DNA of 11,598 bases, taken from contig JASFVN010000125.1 in assembly GCA_050049805.1 (NCBI GenBank), positions 1 through 11,598 on the forward strand, in the 5' to 3' direction. Source of the stretch: JABDNZ01 sp050049805 (GTDB lineage: Bacteria > Gemmatimonadota > Gemmatimonadetes > Longimicrobiales > Gaopeijiaceae). Numbering within the stretch: position 1 is the stretch's first letter; each line of letters starts with the position of its first letter. The translations under genes and the position numbers were made by a program. Below the pieces are notes generated by a model. It did no database searches. It was not told the origin of the DNA and saw only the letters and a list, made by a program, of their open reading frames with translations. Below, one piece after another: positions 1 to 6,070 of this stretch.

Positions 1-42
1 CCGTTCCAACAGGGCATCGACCTGTTGGACCGAGTGTACTGA
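1..42 (+). CDS. possible 3' end of a plus-strand gene (partial, unrecognised)
   Basis: Reading frame 1 is open from the window edge to a TGA at 40-42 and gives 13 residues ending in GIDLLDRVY, which looks like an ordinary amphipathic protein tail. It would be convergent with the barrel gene that ends at 117. The opposite strand in the same register is also open and protein-like (ending VDALLER), but it has no start codon before an in-frame stop at 94-96, which favours the plus strand. Thirteen codons cannot identify a product, and a 9-bp inverted repeat lies inside this stretch, so it could instead be non-coding. Confidence 0.3.
   Translation, partial: PFQQGIDLLDRVY
5..29. repeat. perfect 9-bp inverted repeat, 7-base loop
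   Basis: Positions 5-13 (TCCAACAGG) and 21-29 (CCTGTTGGA) are exact reverse complements separated by seven bases. No T-run follows on either strand, so a classical intrinsic terminator is not supported. It could be a hairpin in the 3' end of a transcript, a protein-binding dyad, or chance symmetry in coding sequence. Confidence 0.4.
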
Positions 43-47
43 GACAG

Positions 48-70
48 CAGGCCTCTCCCCACTAGGCCTG
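48..70. terminator. candidate bidirectional terminator hairpin
   Basis: CAGGCCT (48-54) and AGGCCTG (64-70) form a perfect 7-bp GC-rich stem around a 9-base loop. It lies between the putative end of a plus-strand gene at 42 and the stop of the minus-strand barrel gene at 117, where a shared terminator would be expected. A second small stem (GCCTG 85-89 with CAGGC 95-99) lies closer to the barrel stop. Neither stem is followed by a U-tract, so Rho-independent action is uncertain. Confidence 0.3.
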
Positions 71-116
71 GAGTCCCTCCGGAAGCCTGGGGGTCAGGCG
101 CCTCAGGGTTCCTTTC

Positions 117-1250
117 CTACTGGCGGAACTCCAGGTGAATCCCGCCCCGGAACCCATTCACGCTCACCAGCCCGCCCTCGGTATCCCCCACGTCCCCGAA
201 CAACCCGTTCGCCTCCAAGACCAGAGCGAACCTGGGGCTCAGCGGCTGCCTCAGATCGGCGCCGAGGCGGATCGTCGAACCTGCCGAATCCATGCTCCCG
301 TCCCCCGCCCCGTCCCTGGGCGCTTCCGTGAGGCGCCTTACCTCCAACCGTGGCATCAACCGTGTCTCCCGGCCGATGGGAATGGCTGCCTTTCCGCCGA
401 GGGCCAGGAGGTTTCCTTTCGGAAGGATGGCCTGCCCCACCGGGGTCGCCTCCAGCTGGGGTGCGGACCGGTAGGAGTCGAAGGCGTAGAGGGTCAGGGT
501 ACCGGATCCCACCCCCGTGTTCAGAGCCACGTAGGCGTGGATCCGATTCCCAACCGAACCCTGATCGATGCCGTCGACCTGGTCCTTCTGTCGCTTTGCG
601 AACACCGAAGCGACCCTCAGGTAACTCCGCGTCCCAACGGGTCCTTCGAGTCCGGCCCTGATCCTGAGCTCCCCCCCAGGCTTCCACTCGCTGTCCTGGC
701 CCAGGACAGGGGCATAGGCCAGGGCCTGGGTGTAGGATGCGGATACCCCGAAAGCCATCTCTCCTGCCGGGAACGCGGCCGCGAACCCCGCTCCCCCGGC
801 CCCACCGGTCCCCAGGCTCGTGGTGGAAAACCCGACGACCTGGCTGGAGAGGGCCGTGAGGATCGGCCCCTCCTCGACCTCCAGGGCTTCGATGCCCGTA
901 GGCGCTACCGCCGTGAGAAGAAGGCTGAACCGGTCCGGCACCAGATGGAGGACGACCCGGGCTTCCGTGTCCACGATCCCCGAGAGGGACCGATCCGCCT
1001 CCCCGCCCGTCTCGGAGGCGGTCAAGTCGATCTTGGTCAATCCGCTGGACAGTGTCAGCTCACCTCGGTTCCCCAAGCCCGTGGAAAAGGTCACAGGGAC
1101 CGAAAGCTGGGAAACGCCCGAAAAAGCGAGTCCATCGTCGAAGTCGTATTTCTCGAAGAGAAGTCCGGTATGCAGGTCAATGGGAGCCTGCCCGTGGAGC
1201 CCTGACCCCACCAAGAGGAATACCACCGTCGCCACCGCTGAGCGCATCAT
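117..1250 (-). CDS. exported beta-barrel-like outer membrane protein, function unknown
   Basis: 377 residues. Residues 1-20 form a signal peptide (MMRSAV, hydrophobic VVFLLVGSGL, then GQA, with likely cleavage around residues 21-23). The mature part has no long hydrophobic helix. It alternates short amphipathic strands with glycine/serine-rich turns, and several strands are typical of barrels (GELTLSSGL, AFGVSASYTQ, HAYVALNTG, TLTLYAFDSY, STIRLGADL, RFALVLEANG). It ends in GGIHLEFRQ, close to an outer-membrane C-terminal strand but with Gln rather than the usual aromatic residue. The ATG at 1250 overlaps the TGA of the upstream TPR-CsgG gene in an ATGA junction, without a clear Shine-Dalgarno, which implies translational coupling; a second ATG at 1247 is an alternative start. 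The tight coupling suggests it works with the CsgG-like lipoproteins, perhaps as their outer-membrane partner. No family was recognised, so the barrel call rests on strand pattern only. Confidence 0.8.
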   Translation of the reverse strand: MMRSAVATVVFLLVGSGLHGQAPIDLHTGLLFEKYDFDDGLAFSGVSQLSVPVTFSTGLGNRGELTLSSGLTKIDLTASETGGEADRSLSGIVDTEARVVLHLVPDRFSLLLTAVAPTGIEALEVEEGPILTALSSQVVGFSTTSLGTGGAGGAGFAAAFPAGEMAFGVSASYTQALAYAPVLGQDSEWKPGGELRIRAGLEGPVGTRSYLRVASVFAKRQKDQVDGIDQGSVGNRIHAYVALNTGVGSGTLTLYAFDSYRSAPQLEATPVGQAILPKGNLLALGGKAAIPIGRETRLMPRLEVRRLTEAPRDGAGDGSMDSAGSTIRLGADLRQPLSPRFALVLEANGLFGDVGDTEGGLVSVNGFRGGIHLEFRQ

Positions 1251-2596
1251 CTTGGAATCACAATCGTGATGAGGATGAAGGCCCTGAAGGCCTGGGTGAG
1301 GGTGGGTTGGTCTCCCACCACCTCGGTCACCTCGTTGGAACCTACATGCTCCGTTGCCCTCTCGGCCTGATGAGACGCCAGGTCCAGTATGGAGCTGTCC
1401 AGCGTCGATGCCAGGAGGCTCCCAACGAGGCTGGAGTCATCCTGTCCCGTGGCTTGGGCGAGGTTTTGGTCGGCCCGGTCCCCGACCAGGGTGGCCTCTC
1501 CGGCTCCGGCCTCCGACACGACGCTGGCCCCGGTCGCTCCCCTCAGCCGCTGGCGAGCTTCGCCGAAGCCGGGATCGAGGCGGATCGCTTCTGCGTAGTA
1601 GGCGGCGGCGGTTTCGAAATCGCCGATATCTTCGGCCATCAACCCTCGTGAGAAGGAGAGGAAGGCTCCGATGCTTCCGGGCACATTCTGCCTGATCTCC
1701 TGGATCTCGCTGTCCGTCAGCTGGTAGCCCAGGGCCTCGGCCGTCCTTATGGCTAGATCCTTCTCGATCTCCAACACGTCACCGACGTTCCCGGTGGTGG
1801 AGTAGGGCTCGACCATCTCCCCCGTACCGAGGACAATGTTGCTCCCGATCCGCATGCTTTCTTCGGAGGGGATACTCACGGTTCCCAGGACCATCCTCCC
1901 GGCTCCCAGGAGTCTTCCCGTCTGGGCAGCGGTGGCCGGATCCACGAGTTCCGGTGGCAACTGAAGCTCACCCAGCAAGGCCCCAATCTGCACCCGGTCC
2001 ACCATGGTGAATCGTTGGATCATGGCCAGGTCGTTCGTCAGCATGTTCGCAAGGCCGACCCGGAGGGGGTGATAGGTCGGGTCCCCCTCTACGAGGAACG
2101 GTAAGACCCCAACGGTTTCCGGATCCGGGGTTTGCAGGTTCTCCTCGTTCTGTATGGCGGAACGGGCAACCGCACGGGCTTGGCTCTTGAAGGCGATGAC
2201 CCGCCGGCCCTCTACGGCCGAGACCCCGGGAGCGTCCGGGTTCGCGTCGATGAACTCCGCGTAAAGGTCAAGGGCCTCATCAAAGCGCCCCTCCTCCTCG
2301 AGGCACTGGCCGACGATCAGCGGGCCCGCCGGGTCCGTGGGCAAAAGGGCTCGGCCCCGCTCCGCAACGGGCAAGGCAGCATCACACCGTTCCGCCGCCA
2401 ACAGAGCGGCTCCGAGGCGGAGATGGGCGGCCCCATTCCCTGGTTCCTGAATCACCCTCTCTCGAAGGGCGGGAATCTCGGCTGGCGTCACAGGGGCTGG
2501 CCCCGTCGTGGCGCATCCCACGTTGGCCAGCACAACGCCCGAAGCGAATGCGAACGAGAGGGTCCTCAACCAGCGTTTCGGAATCATCTCTCTCAT
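1247..2596 (-). CDS. lipoprotein with TPR-CsgG-like-TPR architecture
   Basis: 449 residues from the ATG at 2596. This start is preferred over a GTG at 2626 because AAGGAG sits 9 bases upstream and the N-terminus then begins directly with a lipoprotein signal (KRWLR, hydrophobic run, LANVGC with lipidated Cys28). Residues after the Cys are Ala-Thr, which fits outer-membrane sorting. Residues about 40-120 form TPR-like helical pairs (AAHLRLGAALLAAERCDAAL; RFDEALDLYAEFIDANP). Residues about 160-295 are CsgG-like: a VGVLPF strand, a region starting LRVGLANMLTNDL, then MVDR and AAQTGRLLGAGRMVLGTV. Residues about 308-350 form another TPR (DFETAAAYYAEAIRLDP). The C-terminal 90 residues are low complexity and unassigned. 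The CsgG core parallels the neighbouring 271-residue protein, so the two are probably diverged paralogues. CsgG-fold lipoproteins include the curli secretion pore and peptidoglycan-synthase activators such as LpoB; which applies here cannot be told. Spacing is 13 bases from the upstream gene, with a 4-base overlap downstream. Confidence 0.82.
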   Translation of the reverse strand: MREMIPKRWLRTLSFAFASGVVLANVGCATTGPAPVTPAEIPALRERVIQEPGNGAAHLRLGAALLAAERCDAALPVAERGRALLPTDPAGPLIVGQCLEEEGRFDEALDLYAEFIDANPDAPGVSAVEGRRVIAFKSQARAVARSAIQNEENLQTPDPETVGVLPFLVEGDPTYHPLRVGLANMLTNDLAMIQRFTMVDRVQIGALLGELQLPPELVDPATAAQTGRLLGAGRMVLGTVSIPSEESMRIGSNIVLGTGEMVEPYSTTGNVGDVLEIEKDLAIRTAEALGYQLTDSEIQEIRQNVPGSIGAFLSFSRGLMAEDIGDFETAAAYYAEAIRLDPGFGEARQRLRGATGASVVSEAGAGEATLVGDRADQNLAQATGQDDSSLVGSLLASTLDSSILDLASHQAERATEHVGSNEVTEVVGDQPTLTQAFRAFILITIVIPR

Positions 2597-2609
2597 CGAT
2601 GGGACTCCT

Positions 2610-3425
2610 TTAGGGTCCGTCCCCACCCAACTGCTCCAACCTCATCCGGGCCGGAGAATACTGAGGGGCCTCCGATACGACTCTACGGTAGAGCTGTCTG
2701 GCTTCGTCCAGGTCACCGGCGTCGTCTCTTCTCAGGGCCAGGAAATAGGTCCTGGCGGTCTCGGCCGAGAGCTCGATGGACTTCCGTTCTTCCACCACTC
2801 GACCCGGAAGAGGCGGGAGATCAACGGATTCGACGACCTTTACGCTGAGGTCTACGACCATGTCCAGGAGGTTCTCCCGATCCCCCTCCACCTTCACAGC
2901 CGTTTCCGTCAGGATCTCGCTGGTCTCCACATTGTCCACCCGGGCATCCAGCCGGAGGGTACCGTTGGCATCGACGAAGCCACCGACCACCATGTACTTC
3001 GCCCCCACCACCTGCCCAACCTGCGCCGTCGTCTCCGGCGCGACGTAGCCGGTTTGACCGAGCTCGAGCTCTTCGATGATCTCCTTGATCCGGCCTCGCT
3101 CCACGAGCCTGAGCTCCGAGTTCTGGCTCAACTCCGTGATCAACATCTGCTGGAGGCCGACTTCCAGGGAGGCGTAGTCCCAGGGGTCGCTCCCGAAGGA
3201 TCCACCGTTCGCGAAGGGCCACACGGCCACTCCCGGTCGATCGTCCTCCTGGTTTCCGCCGGGGAGACCCCCGGTCTGCGTCGGCCGCATTCCCTGGTCG
3301 CCCGAGGGTGCTGTGGCCGAATCCCTGATGGGTGTCCTGGACTGGGAGGAGGCGCACGCCAGGGCTAGAAGGAGAACCAAAGCTCCTCCTACGACCGCGG
3401 TTCGCGTTGAAATGCCACGACTCAT
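2610..3425 (-). CDS. CsgG-like outer membrane lipoprotein with C-terminal TPR
   Basis: 271 residues. A lipoprotein signal peptide (hydrophobic VVGGALVLLLALAC) places the lipidated Cys at 24, followed by Ala-Ser-Ser, which fits outer-membrane retention. A Ser/Pro/Gly-rich linker (25-63) leads into a CsgG-like domain at about 65-205: GVAVWPFANGG, then a region from LEVGLQQMLITELS, RLVERGRIKEIIEEL, and AAQVG-type residues followed by GAKYMVVGGF, VDANGTLRLDARV and a helix ending VVDLSVKVVES. Residues 219-264 make one TPR-like helical pair (TYFLALRRDDAGDLDEARQLY). The domain layout is CsgG then TPR, a shorter version of the protein encoded next. The ATG at 3425 has AGGAG 8 bases upstream. The 132-base gap from the transglycosylase gene could hold a promoter. 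Family members form oligomeric pores or activate envelope enzymes; the role here is inferred only. Confidence 0.83.
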   Translation of the reverse strand: MSRGISTRTAVVGGALVLLLALACASSQSRTPIRDSATAPSGDQGMRPTQTGGLPGGNQEDDRPGVAVWPFANGGSFGSDPWDYASLEVGLQQMLITELSQNSELRLVERGRIKEIIEELELGQTGYVAPETTAQVGQVVGAKYMVVGGFVDANGTLRLDARVDNVETSEILTETAVKVEGDRENLLDMVVDLSVKVVESVDLPPLPGRVVEERKSIELSAETARTYFLALRRDDAGDLDEARQLYRRVVSEAPQYSPARMRLEQLGGDGP

Positions 3426-3557
3426 GGTTTTATCTCCTGACAGGTCGAAACGGATCGGCAGGACAGGGCGTCTGCCTGGGTTCTCGGGGAGTGCGTCGTC
3501 AGGGTCAATTGAATAATGAGGTTGACCTCCTTGAACGCAAGAGAGGAGTTTCCAGCG
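3426..3557 (-). promoter_or_regulatory. 132-base gap with possible promoter for the lipoprotein genes
   Basis: This is the only sizeable gap inside the five-gene tandem. On the minus strand it contains an AT-rich patch (ATTATTCAATTGACC) with a TTGACC hexamer that could serve as a -35, but no convincing -10 lies 16-18 bases further on. A short palindrome GAGGTCAACCTC lies just upstream of that patch, about 30-40 bases after the transglycosylase stop. The clear element is the Shine-Dalgarno AGGAG 8 bases before the ATG at 3425. A separate promoter is plausible but not shown. Confidence 0.25.
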
Positions 3558-5075
3558 CTAATCCGAGTAGGGCCCCAAGGGGTTCTCGACGTCGAGGCCG
3601 AAGTATTCCGGATCCTGCCCGATCACCGCCGCCGAAAAGATCTTGATCACATAATCCTTGGTTTGATCCGGCATCCTGTCCTCATACTCGGAGAGGAACG
3701 TCCAGTAGTTCCGGGCCGAAGGATCGTTGGGAACCGCGGCGAACTCCTCCCGGAAAACGTCTCTGGGTTCCGGCAGGTCCTCGAGTCGCGGCCCGACCCG
3801 GTGTTCACCCCAGTTGTACGCTGCCATCACCAGAAGGCCGGAGGCCTGGGTCAGGATGCCATGGAGGTCCCTGAGATAACGGGCCGCGGCGTCTGTCGCC
3901 GACTCGAAGTTCAGCCGCTCGTCGTCCGGGTCCCTCTCACTCGTATCGGCCCTGAGGCCCACATTCAGACCGTACCTCTCCGCAGTGGCCGGTATGAACT
4001 GCCACATACCCTTCGCCCGGCCCCAACGGGTCTCCGGGCCAACGGCATCAACGACGAACCCGCTTTCCTGGAGCGCCAGGTAGAAGAACTCCGGCGGGAC
4101 TCCGGCTCGCTCCAGAGCAGCCGCGATTCGGCCAGTGTAGCCGTTCTCCTCGGCCCGTTGGATTGCTCCCAGGAACCGGCTCCTGCCGCCCGGACCAAGC
4201 CAGTATTCCCGGATCTCACGCAACACAGCTTCGATAAAGCTGCTGGAAATCTCGAACTCACTCTCTCCGAACACCCTGGCCGTTTCGAAGATGAGGGTAT
4301 CCTCACGAGTTCTCAGACGCCGGTAGAGGCCCCGCTCCCTGACATATCCCTCCCATCGCTCTGCCCTGGCCCGGATCTCGGACTCTTGTTGAGTCACGCG
4401 AGCAGCCAGCTCCTCTGATCCGGACTCCTCCAGCTGCCGCCGGAGGTCTATGAGGTTCACCTCCATACTCTTGGTATCGTGGAAGAAGGCGGCCGCCTCC
4501 GCTTCCAGCTCCCGAATCACATGCCCCTGGTAGAGTACCAAGCCAGCAGCTACCGCCAGCAGACCGCCTACGGCACCCAGAATCAGGCGGGTTTTCCGTT
4601 TCTGCCGCTTCTGAACCCCGGCGAAGGCCATACGGATGAACTGGGTCCGCTCTCCCGCCGGTCGGTCGGATTCAGGGTTGAGGTATTTCTCCTCGATCTC
4701 CGACAGGGAGAGCTGACGGCCATTGTCCGGCCCTCGGGATTCCTCTGCAGCAGCCGGCGGCGATTGAATCGAAACCGCGAGGACCGGTGCCCCTTTGCCC
4801 AGTTGGATCGTGTCTCCGTCAGTGAGCCCCGCTTCTTGGATGGGCCGCCCATTCAGGATCAGGCCGTTGGTGCTGCCCAGATCCCGAAGACCCCACGACC
4901 CGGAGTCAACCCAAACCTGAGCGTGGAAGCGGCTGACCAGGGGGGAAACAAGACGAATCTCACAGGAAGGATCCCGGCCGATGCGAAAATCCTTGGTAAA
5001 GCTCAGATCCAGATCGGTTGTCTCGTCCGATCCGGGATGAAGCCTTATATGGAGGGTCGAGGGGCTTCGTTGCAC
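3558..5075 (-). CDS. FHA domain-TM-lytic transglycosylase fusion (SLT, MltD-like)
   Basis: 505 residues starting at GTG 5075; an in-frame stop lies 5 codons upstream and no internal ATG occurs before residue 149, so the GTG is well supported. Residues about 22-103 are an FHA domain with the phosphopeptide-binding set in place: G33-R34, S48, H51 and N70 in DLGSTNG. Residues 164-182 are a single transmembrane helix preceded by a basic stretch (QKRQKRKTR), which puts the FHA domain in the cytoplasm. A helical, probably coiled region (185-250) follows, then a lytic transglycosylase domain at about 320-430: catalytic Glu337 in ALQESGF, GMWQF (356-360) and AAYNWG (418-423). The tail IKIFSAAVIGQDPEYFG (477-493) resembles MltD-type enzymes. 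The enzyme half would cut glycan strands in the periplasm. It begins 18 bases after the PP2C gene, so a phosphatase that could remove the mark the FHA domain reads is its operon partner. Confidence 0.9.
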   Translation of the reverse strand: MQRSPSTLHIRLHPGSDETTDLDLSFTKDFRIGRDPSCEIRLVSPLVSRFHAQVWVDSGSWGLRDLGSTNGLILNGRPIQEAGLTDGDTIQLGKGAPVLAVSIQSPPAAAEESRGPDNGRQLSLSEIEEKYLNPESDRPAGERTQFIRMAFAGVQKRQKRKTRLILGAVGGLLAVAAGLVLYQGHVIRELEAEAAAFFHDTKSMEVNLIDLRRQLEESGSEELAARVTQQESEIRARAERWEGYVRERGLYRRLRTREDTLIFETARVFGESEFEISSSFIEAVLREIREYWLGPGGRSRFLGAIQRAEENGYTGRIAAALERAGVPPEFFYLALQESGFVVDAVGPETRWGRAKGMWQFIPATAERYGLNVGLRADTSERDPDDERLNFESATDAAARYLRDLHGILTQASGLLVMAAYNWGEHRVGPRLEDLPEPRDVFREEFAAVPNDPSARNYWTFLSEYEDRMPDQTKDYVIKIFSAAVIGQDPEYFGLDVENPLGPYSD

Positions 5076-5093
5076 GGGTGTCGTTCCCTGTTA

Positions 5094-5945
5094 TCAACCA
5101 GGCGGTAGAGTCCGCCCCACGATGAGAGTGATGTTGTCGGTACCTCCGTCGTCCAGGGCGTCCTGTAGCAACTGCTCCGCTACCTGCTTCGCACTGGTCA
5201 TGGACGCCAGGCGCTCCCGAATCCGGTCATCGGACACGTGCTTGGTCAGGCCGTCGCTACAGAGGAGGACCACGGTGCCCCAGTCCCGGACCACTCGGGT
5301 GACGACGGGCTCAGCCTGGCGGCCGCCCATGGCGCTGGAGAGGATGTTGGCCCACCGGCTCTTCTCGGCCTTGGTGCGGGTCAGGATGCCCTGGTCCACC
5401 AGATCCTGGGCCAGGGTCTGGTCTCGACTGATCTGGGTCAGCTTCTCGTCGTGGTACACGTAGCAGCGGGAATCCCCGACTTGGAGGAGATAGGCGTGGG
5501 GCCAGAGACCCAGAAAGAGGGTGAGGGTGGTGGCGAAGCCCCGCTCCCCCCCCTTTTGCTTCCCGGTTTTGAGAAGGCTCTGGTGCACGGAGAGGGCCGC
5601 GTCATGCAGGAGCCGCGAGAAGATCTCCGCATCCCCTTCCTCCTCGTATTCCGCCTCGTGAAAGAAGGCCGAAACGGCGGACACCAGACCCTCCACCGCC
5701 TGCCGGGCTGCTTCTTCCCCCCCTGCATACCCTCCGACGCCGTCGGCCACCACCGCCAGGCTGGCCAGGCGCTCAGGGTAGAGCAGTTTCCCTTCGCCCT
5801 CAACGATGCTGGCCTGCTCCACCTGGACCCCCCGCACCAGAGGGCCCTGGAAGAAGTGGTCTTTGTTGTCCGTACGGACCAATCCCTGGTGGGTCAAACC
5901 AAACGCATCGATCTCCGAGAACTGCGGGCGTGTCTGGTCGTTCAT
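5094..5945 (-). CDS. PP2C-family serine/threonine protein phosphatase (soluble)
   Basis: 283 residues, the usual size for a bacterial stand-alone PP2C (PppA/Stp type). The metal- and phosphate-binding motifs are present in order: R24-TDNKD29, VADGVGGYAGG with Asp68, GFATTLT at 136-142, VGDSRCYVY at 157-164, SRDQTLAQDLVDQG at 173-186, SSAMGG at 203-208, CSDGL with Asp231, and GGTDNIT with Asp270-Asn271. The usual N-E/Q-D of the first motif is N-K-D here, a mild variant that keeps Asn27 and Asp29. There is no signal peptide or membrane helix, so it acts in the cytoplasm, where the FHA half of the next protein would also lie. It would dephosphorylate Ser/Thr in proteins and oppose a kinase that is not in this window. 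The ATG at 5945 has only a weak purine-rich GTGGTGG upstream. Confidence 0.93.
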   Translation of the reverse strand: MNDQTRPQFSEIDAFGLTHQGLVRTDNKDHFFQGPLVRGVQVEQASIVEGEGKLLYPERLASLAVVADGVGGYAGGEEAARQAVEGLVSAVSAFFHEAEYEEEGDAEIFSRLLHDAALSVHQSLLKTGKQKGGERGFATTLTLFLGLWPHAYLLQVGDSRCYVYHDEKLTQISRDQTLAQDLVDQGILTRTKAEKSRWANILSSAMGGRQAEPVVTRVVRDWGTVVLLCSDGLTKHVSDDRIRERLASMTSAKQVAEQLLQDALDDGGTDNITLIVGRTLPPG

Positions 5946-6070
5946 AACGCCACCACTCGTCGGCCATTTCGCCGAGCTTCATGTCTTGGCCACTGGAAGA
6001 GAAAACGTCTTCCAAGCATAATGGCCTTGCGGTTAAGGCGGGGGCAAGCTCCGTCCGCCGGCTCATTCGG
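5946..6070 (-). promoter_or_regulatory. intergenic region upstream of the phosphatase: candidate promoter and hairpin
   Basis: On the minus strand TTGCCC is followed 18 bases later by CATTAT (6018-6023), each matching four of six positions of sigma70 consensus; this is the best promoter guess for the phosphatase operon. Just downstream, TGGAAGA (5994-6000) and TCTTCCA (6008-6014) form a perfect 7-bp stem with a 7-base loop, and GGCCA (5988-5992) with TGGCC (6022-6026) could extend it. The hairpin starts 57 bases beyond the tricorn stop and has no U-run, so it could be a weak terminator or a structured leader. A 5-bp GC stem (6037-6041 with 6055-6059) lies nearer the tricorn stop. Confidence 0.3.

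Noticed and set aside
135..1205. Long plus-strand open frame opposite the barrel gene
   Set aside because: It lies wholly antisense to a gene with signal peptide and start/stop coupling, and its translation is Pro/Arg/Gly-rich with no domain. Such antisense frames are common in high-GC DNA.
2596..2626. Upstream GTG start giving a 10-residue longer TPR-CsgG protein
   Set aside because: It would overlap the previous gene, lacks a ribosome site, and adds a polar leader before the lipoprotein signal; the ATG at 2596 has AAGGAG properly spaced.
3516..4418. Long plus-strand frame opposite the FHA-transglycosylase gene
   Set aside because: The opposite strand carries recognisable catalytic motifs; this frame has none and is a mirror of the real gene's codon pattern.
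5800..6066. Minus-strand frame overlapping the phosphatase start (88 residues)
   Set aside because: It runs out of frame through the first 48 codons of a well-supported PP2C gene and its second half is Gly/Pro-rich; no independent ribosome site or family was found.
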